A stretch of 64,000 nucleotides of DNA from Methylobacterium terrae (GCF_003173755.1 NZ_CP029553.1:1814501-1878500), one strand, 5' to 3'. Positions 1 to 9,042 are shown, counted from the first letter of the stretch. Program-made: numbers and translations. Notes: generated by a model from the sequence alone, not told the origin.

Positions 1-25
1 GATGGCGGCCGGGGCGCAAGGTCCC

Positions 26-1066
26 TCACGTCAGCCCGGCGACCGGCACGGGGTAGGCGTGCGGCCGCCCGACCAGCATCGCGTCGATGAGGGCCAGCAC
101 CTCGCCGCGCCCGACATTCGCCGCCTGCTCGAACGGCGTCCAGGTCTGGTGGAAGTCGAGGGCGGCGAAGACCTCGCGGTAGCGGGCGAGTTCCCGGTGC
201 GTCAGCGGCACGCCGCGCACGAAGGCCTTGTGGGCCGAGATCGTCAGCGCCTCGCGCGGGTTCTCCGGGGCGAGCTCGAACTTCAGCGCGTCGCCGCAGA
301 ACACGATCCCGCGGGCGCGGTCGTGCAGCACCGCGTGGCCGTCGAAATGGCCGGCGGTGCGGTGGAGGGTCAGCCCCGGCAGCGGCTCCAGCACGTCGTC
401 GTAGGGCCAGGAGACCTGGAGCCCGGCGCTCCAGGTGAAGTCCGCCGCCGGCAGGCACAGCTCGGGATCGAAGCGGTCCTGGAGCTGGGGCAGCGCGCCG
501 TAGCTGTGGGGGTGCGACGCCGACAGGATCGTCATGCCGCCCAACGCCGCGATGTGGTCGAGCGCCGCCTCGCTGAAGACCGGGCAGCCCTCGAAGCCCA
601 TGTTGCCGTCCGGCGTCACGATCAGGTAGGCGCTCGGCCCGATGCCGGTGACCGGCTCGTTCCAGAACTTCCACACCCCCGGCTCGACCTCCGCCCAGTG
701 GCAGGGGAACGAGGCTTGCGCCTCCGCCACATCGCGGAAGCGCCAGCCGTCCTGCGGCACGACGTGCCGGGCGTCGAGGCAGAGGGGGCAGCTCGGCGGG
801 GCCGCGAAGTGGCGCTGCCAGAAGCCGCAATTGTCGCAGACGAAGGCGGGAAGCTTGAGGGCGCCCGCGAAGGGCAGGTAACCGGGCACGCGCGACACCT
901 GATCGAAGCCGAAGTGCCGCCGGATATAGGTGCGGCGGCGGGGCCGTCGATGGAGGGAGCCGTACGGGCCGCCTGGCACGTCGCCCGCGACGGTCGCCCC
1001 CGGACCTGCCGGAGAGGCAGCACCTCCCACGGATCGCAGAACGGCCCCGCTGCCGCCCCGCCCCAT
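26..1066 (-). CDS. Zinc-ribbon MBL-fold metallo-hydrolase
   Basis: This is a metallo-beta-lactamase-fold protein of unknown substrate. In the 346-residue reading, a CxxC pair at 77/80 and a second at 93/96 form a rubredoxin-like zinc ribbon. The hydrolase part follows, with an HPH motif near 185-187, the second-site sequence HFDGH near 240-244 and a GDALKF aspartate near 259. These fit MBL metal ligands, although the first motif is HxHxxY rather than the classic HxHxDH, so catalytic competence is uncertain. The first 50 or so residues are low-complexity Gly/Arg/Pro. The real start may be the in-frame GTG at 979 or another further in. The gene is divergent from the small secreted protein that begins at 1217. 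Confidence 0.75.
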   Translation of the reverse strand: MGRGGSGAVLRSVGGAASPAGPGATVAGDVPGGPYGSLHRRPRRRTYIRRHFGFDQVSRVPGYLPFAGALKLPAFVCDNCGFWQRHFAAPPSCPLCLDARHVVPQDGWRFRDVAEAQASFPCHWAEVEPGVWKFWNEPVTGIGPSAYLIVTPDGNMGFEGCPVFSEAALDHIAALGGMTILSASHPHSYGALPQLQDRFDPELCLPAADFTWSAGLQVSWPYDDVLEPLPGLTLHRTAGHFDGHAVLHDRARGIVFCGDALKFELAPENPREALTISAHKAFVRGVPLTHRELARYREVFAALDFHQTWTPFEQAANVGRGEVLALIDAMLVGRPHAYPVPVAGLT

Positions 1067-1216
1067 GCGGGACCCGACTATTTATTCCGTCACCTCGCGT
1101 GCGCCGGAGCACGTCACGGCGGTTTTCCATCCCCTATATTCGGATCATCGAGAGTGATGCAGAACAGATGCATCGTTCGCCAAGAGACGTCAACAGAGAT
1201 ATCGAAGGAACAACCG

Positions 1217-1498
1217 ATGAAGAACCGTCTTACGAACGGCCGTCTTGCCGCCGCCGTGACCGCGCTCGCCCTCGTCGCCGCTCCGGTCTCGTCCGCCCTG
1301 GCGTTCGGCGCGAACGCCCCCGCCCACCCGTTCTGGCCGCGCGACGTCGAGACCACCGGCTCGATCGGCGGCTCCCCCAACACCAGCGTGCCGTTCTACG
1401 GCGCCTGCCCGATGAGCTCGGCCTCGGAGGGCAACGCCCGGCAGCAGAACTTCCCGGTCAAGCAGTACGGCCAGACCTCCGGCGGCTACCGCTGCTGA
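1217..1498 (+). CDS. Small exported protein with two cysteines
   Basis: A 93-residue protein that I do not recognise by function. Residues 1-29 form a clear Sec signal peptide: KNR at the start, a hydrophobic AAAVTALALVAAPVSSALA core and an ALA-F cleavage site. The mature part of about 64 residues is polar and contains a TTGSIGGS stretch, one central cysteine and a C-terminal GGYRC. The two cysteines could form a disulphide in the periplasm. The ATG has a GAAGGA Shine-Dalgarno about 7 bases upstream. A 36-residue membrane peptide follows 60 bases downstream and the pair ends at a strong hairpin, so the two are probably cotranscribed. Confidence 0.75.
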   Translation: MKNRLTNGRLAAAVTALALVAAPVSSALAFGANAPAHPFWPRDVETTGSIGGSPNTSVPFYGACPMSSASEGNARQQNFPVKQYGQTSGGYRC

Positions 1499-1558
1499 CC
1501 CGCAACTCTTCCGCCGACTTCCCTCGCCCGCCCCCTTTCGACACCGGAGAATCCCACG

Positions 1559-1669
1559 ATGAGCGACATGAAGCTCCTGCGCGCCGTGTCCTACGGCATG
1601 ATCGGTGTCCTGGCCGGCGGCCTCGCCATGACGGTGTTCGGCACCGCCAACGCCCTGATCGGCCTGTGA
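1559..1669 (+). CDS. 36-residue single-pass membrane peptide
   Basis: This short open frame encodes 36 residues. It begins MSDMKLLRAVSYGMIG and continues as one Gly/Ala/Leu-rich helix (VLAGGLAMTVFGTANALIGL) that could span the inner membrane or act as an uncleaved signal anchor. The ATG has a CCGGAGA ribosome site 8-14 bases upstream. Codon choice is GC-rich like its neighbours, and the frame closes just ahead of a terminator hairpin. These points support translation, but no homology evidence is available here. Confidence 0.55.
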   Translation: MSDMKLLRAVSYGMIGVLAGGLAMTVFGTANALIGL

Positions 1670-1698
1670 TCGACGATCGACGAACCCGAGGATCGACC

Positions 1699-1725
1699 GA
1701 AGGACCGTCCCCCGGGCGGTCCTTC
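1699..1725 (+). terminator. Intrinsic-type hairpin after the small-protein pair
   Basis: Nine-base perfect arms GAAGGACCG and CGGTCCTTC flank a nine-base C/G loop, 30 bases after the stop of the 36-residue peptide. There is no long T tract, as is common in high-GC alphaproteobacteria. Confidence 0.65.
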
Positions 1726-1951
1726 TCGCGTCGCGCGCCGCTCCCCGCACCGTCACCCGAAATACACACCCCCGGCCGAACCGCGGGCATACCCGGAAAT
1801 CGCCGCAAACCACCGTCAGGTCTTGGCCGGCGGCGCGAGGCTTTCGTCGGTCCCGGGCCGTGCCGTCCGGCGCTCGTCCGGGCGGCAAGCTTGGCACTTC
1901 GTTAAGCACTCACTCGCATTCTCGCGCCAACACCTTCGGGAGACCCTCAGC

Positions 1952-2314
1952 GTGCGCGCTCTGACCTCTAACGGCCTTCCGCGCCTCGGCGCGGGCGCGG
2001 CGCTCGCCGCCGCCCTCTTCGTCACCGCAGCGCCCCAGGCCCAGGCCCGCGACAACGTCGGCGCGGCGATCCTCGGCGGCGCGGCGGCCGGCGTGCTCGG
2101 CGGCGTCGCGGCCGGCGCCATCCTCAACGGCGCCCAGGCGGCGCCCCCGCCGCCGCCGGCCTACGTCGTGCCGCCGCCGCGCCGGGTCTACGTCGAGGAG
2201 CCCGAGACCGTGATCGTGCGCCCGCGCCGCGGCCCGATCTGCCACTTCGAGCGCCGCAAGGTGTGGCTCGACGACGAGTCCTTCACCTACAAGCGCGTCG
2301 AGGTCTGCGAGTAA
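1952..2314 (+). CDS. Glycine-zipper exported protein
   Basis: A 120-residue envelope protein read from GTG, with CGGGAG about 10 bases upstream. It has a signal peptide ending near AAPQAQA-RD. A glycine-zipper-like stretch follows (GAAILGGAAAGVLGGVAAGA, about residues 37-56), of the type seen in membrane-associated or pore-forming small proteins. Next come a proline linker (PPPPPAYVVPPP) and a basic/acidic C-terminal part with cysteines flanking FERRKVWLDDESFTYKRVEV. A longer reading from 1823 adds arginine-rich residues with no signal peptide and is unlikely. The exact role is unknown. Confidence 0.75.
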   Translation: MRALTSNGLPRLGAGAALAAALFVTAAPQAQARDNVGAAILGGAAAGVLGGVAAGAILNGAQAAPPPPPAYVVPPPRRVYVEEPETVIVRPRRGPICHFERRKVWLDDESFTYKRVEVCE

Positions 2315-2340
2315 GCCTCGCAGGCATCGCAAGGCTTCGG

Positions 2341-2374
2341 AGGGCCGGCACCCGGGGACGGGGCCGGCCCTTTC
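2341..2374. terminator. Convergent terminator hairpin
   Basis: Arms GGGCCGGC and GCCGGCCC surround a 14-base loop and are followed on the plus strand by TTTCT. The hairpin lies between the ends of the glycine-zipper gene and the carbamoyltransferase gene and could serve both. Confidence 0.6.
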
Positions 2375-2381
2375 TCATGGG

Positions 2382-4136
2382 TCACCCTGTGGGCATCACC
2401 CCGTCCTTCACCAGGATCCAGTCCTCGATCACCACGGCGTCGAGCCCGGTGGTGGAGAACATCAGGATCGCGTCCTCGGCGGTGTGGAGGATCGGCTTGC
2501 CCATCACGTTGAAGCTGGTGTTGAGCAGGATCGGCACGCCGGTCCGCTCCGCGAAGGCCCGGATGAGGGCGGCGTAGGCCGGGTTGCGCTCGTCGGTCAC
2601 GCTCTGAAGGCGCCCGGTGCCGTCCTCGTGCACCACCGCCGGGACGCGGGCCCGCATCTCGGGCCGCCACACCAGGGTGCGCTCCATGTAGGGGCTGTCC
2701 TGGTAATCCTCGAACCAGTCCGGCCCGGCCTCGGCCAGGATCGAGGGCGCGAAGGGGCGGAACGCCTCGCGGTACTTCACCTTGCCGTTGAGGATCGCCT
2801 TGGCGTCGGCCGGGCGCGGATCGGCCAGGATCGAGCGGTTGCCGAGCGCGCGCGGCCCGAACTCCGCCCGCCCCTGCACCCAGCCGACGAGGCCGCCGGC
2901 GGCCAGGATCCCGGCCGCGGCCCGCGTCACCCCGTCATGGCCGAGATGCTTGAGGCGCGGCTCCCAGCCGACCATCCGCTCCAGGGGCTCGGTCGAGACG
3001 CGCGAGCCGAGATACGGGGTGGCGAGCCGGCCCGGCCCGGTCCAGCCCGGGTTGTCCTCCCCGTACGCGAGCCAGGCCGCACCCAGCGCGTTGCCGTCGT
3101 CGGCGGGCGCGGAGGGGACGTGCAGGCGCTCGAAGTCGCAGCGCCCGAGCAGCCGGCCGTTGTAGGACGAGTTGAGCGCGCAGCCGCCGGTGACGACGAG
3201 GTTCTCGTGGGGAGCGAGACGCCAGGCCTCGGCGACCAGCACGTCCATCATCTCGCCGAACACCGCCTGGCCGCAGGCGGAGAGGTCGGCCCAGCCGTCC
3301 TCGTCGGCCTGCGCCGGGCGGCGGGCGCGGATCTCGCCGGCCACCGCCTGCACGGTGGCGGCGTCGGAGAAGCGCAGGCGCCCGCCCTCGACCCGGTAGA
3401 GCCGGCGCAGAAGCGCCATCAGGTCGGGGTCCTGCCGCCCGTAGGGGGCGAGCCCCATGATCTTCCATTCCTCGCCCTTGGCCTGGTCGAAGCCGGCGAG
3501 GTCGGTGACGAGGCCGAAGAAGAAGCCGATCGATTCGCGGCCGCGGTGGCGCTTCACCTCCGCGAGGCGCCCCGCCTCCATCCGGTAGACCGCCGAGGCG
3601 CCGGTCTCGCCCATCCCGTCGACGACGAGGCAGGTGGCGTCCCGGAACGGCGAACCCCACAGCCCGTAGGCCGCGTGCGTCAGGTGGTGGGGGTAGCGCT
3701 TGAGACCGGCGATCGTCGAGCGCCCGCCATGCGCCCGGTCGAGGCCGAGCAGCGTGCCGTAGCCGGCCCGCCCCTGCGCGAGCGCCAGCTCGGCGATGAA
3801 GGTGCGCTCCGCGCGCTCCGGCACCAGCGAGCGGTTGAGGGCGGGGGAATGGCCCTTGAGCGTCTCGAGCCCGAAGGCGCCGGTCGTCGCCTGGTCGGCG
3901 AGGTAGCGGCTGAATTCGGGGCCCCACGTCGTGGCGATCACCAATTCGGCGCCGGGCGGCAGGTGGGCCTTGAGCAGGCCCGCCATGCGGGGCGCCGAAT
4001 CTGGCTCGCAGTTCGGGGCGCGCTTGTACTGCAGGTAGCGCTCCGTCGCCTCGGCGAAGAGCACCGTGCCGTCCGGCCCGACCAGGGCGAGGGCCGGGTC
4101 GTGGAAGGTGGTGGCAAGCCCGAGATAGTAGCGCAT
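2382..4136 (-). CDS. NodU/CmcH-family carbamoyltransferase
   Basis: A 584-residue O-carbamoyltransferase of the NodU/CmcH/TobZ family, which transfers carbamoyl from carbamoyl phosphate (through carbamoyl-adenylate) to a hydroxyl group of a sugar or natural product. The N-terminal half shows the Kae1-like ATPase fold, with the histidine motif HLTHAAYG, then VVDGMGETGA and TGGCALNSSYNGRLL. The C-terminal carbamoyltransferase domain carries GRAEFGPRALGNRSILADPR and ends with a LLNTSFN motif. Length matches the family. The ATG at 4136 is preferred over an upstream GTG at 4157. No nodulation, antibiotic or glycosyltransferase genes are adjacent, so the acceptor cannot be inferred. Confidence 0.9.
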   Translation of the reverse strand: MRYYLGLATTFHDPALALVGPDGTVLFAEATERYLQYKRAPNCEPDSAPRMAGLLKAHLPPGAELVIATTWGPEFSRYLADQATTGAFGLETLKGHSPALNRSLVPERAERTFIAELALAQGRAGYGTLLGLDRAHGGRSTIAGLKRYPHHLTHAAYGLWGSPFRDATCLVVDGMGETGASAVYRMEAGRLAEVKRHRGRESIGFFFGLVTDLAGFDQAKGEEWKIMGLAPYGRQDPDLMALLRRLYRVEGGRLRFSDAATVQAVAGEIRARRPAQADEDGWADLSACGQAVFGEMMDVLVAEAWRLAPHENLVVTGGCALNSSYNGRLLGRCDFERLHVPSAPADDGNALGAAWLAYGEDNPGWTGPGRLATPYLGSRVSTEPLERMVGWEPRLKHLGHDGVTRAAAGILAAGGLVGWVQGRAEFGPRALGNRSILADPRPADAKAILNGKVKYREAFRPFAPSILAEAGPDWFEDYQDSPYMERTLVWRPEMRARVPAVVHEDGTGRLQSVTDERNPAYAALIRAFAERTGVPILLNTSFNVMGKPILHTAEDAILMFSTTGLDAVVIEDWILVKDGVMPTG

Positions 4137-4370
4137 CGGATCCGTCGATCTGGTCACGCAGCCGCTCTAACAGTGTCGGCCCCCCCTGTCAGGCCGGGCC
4201 GCGGCGTTGCGCGGGCGCATCGGGGGGCGGCTCTCGCTGCGTGATCCGGCCGGATTTCGCCCGCGTGTCCGATGCCGATATGCTAGCGCTGTCATCGGGG
4301 TACGGCCCGTCGGGCCGTCGGACGAACATGAGGCGGCGCTCTCCTCGCGGGGCGGCACGGACGGCTTAAG

Positions 4371-7300
4371 GTGCGCGACATCCTGACCGCCCTGGCGGGC
4401 CTCGTCATCCTGATCCTCGCCGCGGCCCTCGTCGCGCCGCCCTTCGTCCCGTGGGAATCCTACCGCCAGGCCGTCGATGCGGCGCTCGGCCGCTCGCTCG
4501 GCGTCGAGGCCCGCAGCGACGGCCGGCTCGAGATCCGCCTCCTGCCCTCGCCGCGCCTGCGCATCGACCACCTGGTGCTCGCGACCGGGCGCGACCGGCC
4601 CGCCCTCGACGCGCGCTTCGTCAAGGCCGAGATCGCCCTGACGCCGCTCCTCTCCGGCGAGATCCGCTTCACCGAGACCCGCATCGGCCGCGGCGAGGTC
4701 ACCCTGCCGATGACCGAGGCCGGCAGCTTCCTGCCGCTGCCGAGCCTCGGGGACCACCGCGATCTGGCGATCGAGGACCTGCGGGTGTCCCAGCTCCTCG
4801 TCACCACCCGGGTGGCGGCGACCGGGCGCACCGACCAGGTCTACGCCGAGGACGTCCGGCTCTCCGCGCCGAGCCTCGCGGGGCCGTGGCGGGCGGAGGG
4901 CCAGGTCGAGGCGGTGCCGTTCCGCCTCACCACCGGGGCGCCGGGCCCGGACGGGACGGTGCCGGTCAAGCTCGGCGCCGGCGGCGACACCGTGCCCCGG
5001 CTCGATCTCGACGCCCGGGTGAGCCTCTCGGCCGGTCCGGACGGCGGCGGGGTGCCGGAGGCCGCCGGCACTGCCCGCCTGGTGGTGGGACCGCCGGCCC
5101 AGGCCGCGGGCGCCGCCCTGCCGGTTTCGCTGCAGGGCGGGTTCAAGGCCAAGGGGCGCTTCGCCACCGTCGAGACGCTGAGCGTCGAGGTGCCGGGCGA
5201 GGCGCCCCTGCGCCTCACCGGCCGCGGCAGCCTCGACCTCGCGGCCGCCCGGGCGACGATGAGCCTCGAGGCGCGCCGCCTCGACCTCGACGGCTTCCTG
5301 ACGAGCGCCACCGGCCAGACCCTGCTCGGCCGGGGCCTCACTCCCGCCGCGCTCCCCGGCCCCCTCGCCGGCACCCTCGCCCTCGAGGTCGCGGCCGACA
5401 GCCTCACGCTCGCCCGCGAGGAATGGACCGGCGCGGGGCTGAGCGCCGTCCTCAGGCCCTCCGGCGCCGTCACCCTGCGGCGCCTGTCCGGCAGGGCGGC
5501 CGGCGGGCTCAAGCTCTCGCTCGGGGGCGACGTGACGCCGAGCGGCGGGTTCTCCGGCCACGCCGCCCTCGACGCCCCGGCCTCGGACCGGCTCGCGCGG
5601 CTCCTCGACCGGCTCGGCCTCGGCGGCCCCCTCGTCGGGCTCCTCGACGGCCGGCCGTTCTCGGCCGAGGCCGACGTGGCGGCGGCCCTGCCGGTGCTGT
5701 CGCTGCGCAACGCCCGGGTGGCTCTAGGAAGCGCGAAGATCACGGGATCGGCCCGCTACAGCCCGGCAGGCCCCGACCAGGCGCGCCCGCGCTTCGACGC
5801 CCAGGTCATCGCCGACGGGCTCGACGTGGCGGAGCTGCCGCCGATGCGCGGAGCGATCGCCGCCCTGCACGACCACGATGTCGGCCTGACGCTGCTGGCC
5901 CGCGACCTGCGCTACGGACCGACCGGCACGAAGACCGGCGAGATCGCCGCCAGCCTGCAATCCGAGGGCGCGGCGCTCCGCCTCGACAGCCTGGAGGTGC
6001 GCGACCTCGCCGGGGCCCGGGCCAGCCTCTCGGGCCGGATCGGCGCCGACGGGGCCGGGCGCATCGCCGGCCGGGTGAGCGCCCCGGTGGCCGCCCCCCT
6101 GATCGACCTTCTGTCGCGCACCTTCGTCGACGAGGCGCGGGGGCTGCCGGGCTTCCTGCGCGACGGCCCGGTCGCCCTCGACGTGGCGCTGGAGCGGGGT
6201 CCGGGATCCGAGGAGGGCGTCCTGCGGGGGACGGCGGGCGGCAGCGCCGCCGGCGGCCGCCTCGCCCTGTCGCTCGCCGCCCGGGCCGGGCGGCTCGACG
6301 GGCTCGACGCGCGGCTCGACGGCGTGGCCTCCGGTCGCTGGCTCGGCCGGCCGGCCGATCTGGCCCTGTCGGCCCCGGCGAGCCTGCACCTTACCGGACG
6401 CCGCGACGGGGCGGAGGGCCCGTTGCGCCTGAGCCTCGAGGCCGGCATCGCCGGGGCGACCGTCGGCACGGCGAGGCCGCTCCTGCTGCCCGCCTCCGGC
6501 GGTCCGTTCCAGGACGGCGCGCTGACCGTCGCCTCGCCCGACCTGCGGCCGCTCGCCGGCCTCCTCGGCCGGGCCGCCGCCCCGCTCGATCCGGTGCCGG
6601 CGCGGCTGACCCTCGGCTTCGCGCGCACCGGCGACGTGCCGCGGCTCGCCGTCTCCGGCACCCTGGCCGGCTCGGCGGTGGAGGCGACCCTGACCCGGCC
6701 GGCGGGCGGCGAGGTCGCCGGCAGCCTGTCGCTCGAGCGGCTGTCCCTGCCCTGGCTCGCCGACGCGCTGGTGCTGAACGCCGGGGCGGCGCCGGGCGGC
6801 CCGGAGGCCTGGCCCGCCGCCCGCTTCGGCCCGGCCGCGGCGCCGCCCGTCGCGGGCCGCGTCGCCGTGACGGCGCGGCGCCTCGATCTCGGCCGCGGCC
6901 TCGCGGCGGACTGGGCGCGGTTCGAGCTCGGGCTCGGGCCGGACGGCCTCTCCTTGCGCGACTTCGCCGGCACCCTCGCGGGCGGGCGGCTCGCCGGCAG
7001 CGCCACCCTGGCGCGCCAGGGCGCCCAGGCCACGCTCGCCGCGGAGGGCAGCCTGACCGCGGCCGCGCTGCCCGCGCTCACCGGCGGCGACGCGATGCGG
7101 GGCCAGGTCTCGCTGCGGCTGCGCCTCGGCGCGGCGGGCGACAGCCCGGCTGCCCTCGTCGGCAACCTCGCCGGCAGCGGCACCCTCGAACTCGCCGGGC
7201 TGACCCTGCGCGACCTCGACCCGGCGGCGGTGCAGCGGGCGCTGGCCCGGCTCCTCGCCGAGGAGGACCCGCTGCGGGCCGGCCGCGTCGAGCGGGTGGT

Positions 7301-7991
7301 GTCGGAGGAGTTCGACCGCGGGCCGCTGGTGCTGGCGGGCCCCGTCTCGGTGCCGGCCTCGATGGTCGGCGGGACCCTGCGCACCGGGGGCCTCACCCTC
7401 GATCTCGGCCCCGCCACCTGGGCCGGCCTGGTGCAGGTGGACGCGAAGTCCCTGCGCCTGGACGCCCGCGGCACGCTCACCACCACCGCGACGCCCCGGG
7501 CCTGGACCGCACCGGCGCCGACCCTCGGCCTGGCGCTCGTCGGCCCCCTGGCGAAGCCGCAGCGCGAGCTCGACGTCGTCCCGCTCGGCAACGTGCTGGC
7601 GGCGGTGGTGCTGCAGCGCGAGCTCGACAAGATCGAGACGGTGGAATCCGACCGCAACGAGCTCGCCCGCCGCCGCAGCCGCCTGGAGATGGACCGCGCC
7701 CGCGCGGCCGAGGATGCGCGCCAGCGCGCGGAAGAGGCGCGCCAGCGCGTAGAAGAGGCGGCGCGCCAGCGCGCGGAAGAGGCCGCGCGGCAGGCAAGGC
7801 AGCGGGCGGAGGATGCGGCGCGGGCGGAAGCCGCCAGGGCCGCCGAGGCCGCGCGCGCGGCGGAGGCGGCTCGTGCTGTGGAGGCGGCGCGCATGGCGGA
7901 AGCCGCGCGGGCGGCGGAGGCGGCGCGCCGGAAGGCCGAGGAGGAGGCGCACCGGCAGGGCGCCGCGGCTCCGGAGACGAGCAATCCGTAG
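4371..7991 (+). CDS. AsmA-family protein with Ala/Glu/Arg coiled-coil tail
   Basis: A 1,206-residue AsmA-like protein. The family is anchored in the inner membrane by one N-terminal helix (here LAGLVILILAAALVAPPFVP), with a long periplasmic beta-rich body linked to lipid transport and outer-membrane homeostasis. The N-terminal SYRQAVDAALGRSLGVEA segment is the typical AsmA start, and repeated LDLDGFL-type strands follow. The last 100 or so residues are unusual: QRAEEARQRVEEAARQ units and then AEAARAAEAARA repeats, predicted to be a long charged coiled coil. Translation starts at GTG with a weak ribosome site. The gene is divergent from the carbamoyltransferase and convergent with the glyoxalase-fold gene. 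Confidence 0.88.
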   Translation: MRDILTALAGLVILILAAALVAPPFVPWESYRQAVDAALGRSLGVEARSDGRLEIRLLPSPRLRIDHLVLATGRDRPALDARFVKAEIALTPLLSGEIRFTETRIGRGEVTLPMTEAGSFLPLPSLGDHRDLAIEDLRVSQLLVTTRVAATGRTDQVYAEDVRLSAPSLAGPWRAEGQVEAVPFRLTTGAPGPDGTVPVKLGAGGDTVPRLDLDARVSLSAGPDGGGVPEAAGTARLVVGPPAQAAGAALPVSLQGGFKAKGRFATVETLSVEVPGEAPLRLTGRGSLDLAAARATMSLEARRLDLDGFLTSATGQTLLGRGLTPAALPGPLAGTLALEVAADSLTLAREEWTGAGLSAVLRPSGAVTLRRLSGRAAGGLKLSLGGDVTPSGGFSGHAALDAPASDRLARLLDRLGLGGPLVGLLDGRPFSAEADVAAALPVLSLRNARVALGSAKITGSARYSPAGPDQARPRFDAQVIADGLDVAELPPMRGAIAALHDHDVGLTLLARDLRYGPTGTKTGEIAASLQSEGAALRLDSLEVRDLAGARASLSGRIGADGAGRIAGRVSAPVAAPLIDLLSRTFVDEARGLPGFLRDGPVALDVALERGPGSEEGVLRGTAGGSAAGGRLALSLAARAGRLDGLDARLDGVASGRWLGRPADLALSAPASLHLTGRRDGAEGPLRLSLEAGIAGATVGTARPLLLPASGGPFQDGALTVASPDLRPLAGLLGRAAAPLDPVPARLTLGFARTGDVPRLAVSGTLAGSAVEATLTRPAGGEVAGSLSLERLSLPWLADALVLNAGAAPGGPEAWPAARFGPAAAPPVAGRVAVTARRLDLGRGLAADWARFELGLGPDGLSLRDFAGTLAGGRLAGSATLARQGAQATLAAEGSLTAAALPALTGGDAMRGQVSLRLRLGAAGDSPAALVGNLAGSGTLELAGLTLRDLDPAAVQRALARLLAEEDPLRAGRVERVVSEEFDRGPLVLAGPVSVPASMVGGTLRTGGLTLDLGPATWAGLVQVDAKSLRLDARGTLTTTATPRAWTAPAPTLGLALVGPLAKPQRELDVVPLGNVLAAVVLQRELDKIETVESDRNELARRRSRLEMDRARAAEDARQRAEEARQRVEEAARQRAEEAARQARQRAEDAARAEAARAAEAARAAEAARAVEAARMAEAARAAEAARRKAEEEAHRQGAAAPETSNP

Positions 7992-8092
7992 CAGGCCCGA
8001 GCGGGACGCTCCGCGTGGCGGCGCGCTCCTCCTTGCCTTGGGCACCATACCGTTTCCGCCCGATCCGTTCCGAGACAAGTCAGGCGTGGAAT

Positions 8093-8140
8093 CCCCTCTC
8101 CGGGCGATCCCGGGCTTGCCCGGTACCGCCCGGAGAGGGG
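8093..8140. terminator. Bidirectional hairpin between asmA-like and VOC genes
   Basis: A 48-base palindrome with 14-base perfect outer arms (CCCCTCTCCGGGCG and CGCCCGGAGAGGGG) and an inner ATCCCGGGC/GCCCGGTAC pairing. It sits between two convergent genes. The CCCCTCTCC arm resembles the arms of the 63.4-kb palindromic element. Confidence 0.65.
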
Positions 8141-8204
8141 AGATGTGCTCTACATTTGCGAGAGCGGATCGAGCGGACGCCGCATCGCTGCCCGAGGATG
8201 CCGG

Positions 8205-8996
8205 TCATCCCGCCGCGACGGCGAGCCGGGCCCCGTGGGTGAGCCGGAGGTCGAGGTCGCCGGAAGCCGCCGCCCCCCGGAACACCGCGGCGACCGGGCC
8301 CTCGCCCCGTGAAGCCAGCGCCTCCGCCAGCGCCCCGTCCGGCCCCGCCGGGCTCGCGAGCGTGACGGTGGTGGCGGGCCCGAGCGGCAGGGTCACGGCG
8401 CGGGCCGGGCTGCCGAGGATCTCCGCCTCCACGACGGGCGCGTCCGCGCCGGTGCCGAGCAGGGCGGCGTAGCGGGCCCGCGAGGCCTCGACGTCGCGCA
8501 CCGCCACCGTCAGCGACTGGACCCCGGTGACGCCGTTGTCGTGGCGGCGCACGTCGCCCTCCTGCACCCGAAGGGAGCGGGGCGTGACGTCGCCGCACAG
8601 GAACGGCACGTCGGAGCCGGGCGCCCGGGCGGTCTTCCAGTCGAGGCGGGCGCCGTCCGGCCGGAAGCGGCCACCCGCGACCGGATCGGCGATGTCGAGG
8701 CCGCGCGCTTGCGCCGCCTTCACGTCGGCGTCGATGTCGCCGGGCAGGAGCGCGTGGTCGAGGAAGCCCTCGCCGGCGCGGTGATAGACCTCGGACCAGC
8801 GGTTGCCGGGCTCGGGCTTCTTGAAGGCGATCAGCTCGAGGTAGGCGCCGTCCTCCAGCACCACCAGGACGTTGTGGGTGATGCCGTTCTGGTGCTCGCC
8901 GCCGCGGATCACCGTGAAGCCGAGGCTGGAATAGTCGGCGAAGGCGGCGTCGAGGTCGGCGACCGCGATGACGAGGTGGTCGAGGGTGAGGGGCAT
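8205..8996 (-). CDS. VOC/glyoxalase-like domain protein
   Basis: A 263-residue vicinal-oxygen-chelate-fold protein. The N-terminal module begins PLTLDHLVIAVADLDAAF, with the usual beta-alpha-beta histidine start, and a second half-module starts near GVQSLTVAVRDVEASRARYA. This looks like the glyoxalase-like_3 type of two-module protein. The substrate is not predictable. The ATG at 8996 is chosen because AGAGGA lies 8 bases upstream; a TTG start 27 bases further out is less likely. It is the last gene of the minus-strand ABC importer operon, 46 bases after the ATPase, which hints at processing of the imported compound. Confidence 0.8.
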   Translation of the reverse strand: MPLTLDHLVIAVADLDAAFADYSSLGFTVIRGGEHQNGITHNVLVVLEDGAYLELIAFKKPEPGNRWSEVYHRAGEGFLDHALLPGDIDADVKAAQARGLDIADPVAGGRFRPDGARLDWKTARAPGSDVPFLCGDVTPRSLRVQEGDVRRHDNGVTGVQSLTVAVRDVEASRARYAALLGTGADAPVVEAEILGSPARAVTLPLGPATTVTLASPAGPDGALAEALASRGEGPVAAVFRGAAASGDLDLRLTHGARLAVAAG

Positions 8997-9042
8997 GGGG
9001 TGTCCTCTTCGGTCGGCGGGCAATCGGGCGGCGGGAACGTGC

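Noticed and set aside
5724..8078. A 784-codon minus-strand frame opposite the AsmA-like gene
   Set aside because: Antisense shadow: composition is Gly/Arg/Ala with no motifs, while the plus-strand protein has a membrane anchor and AsmA features.
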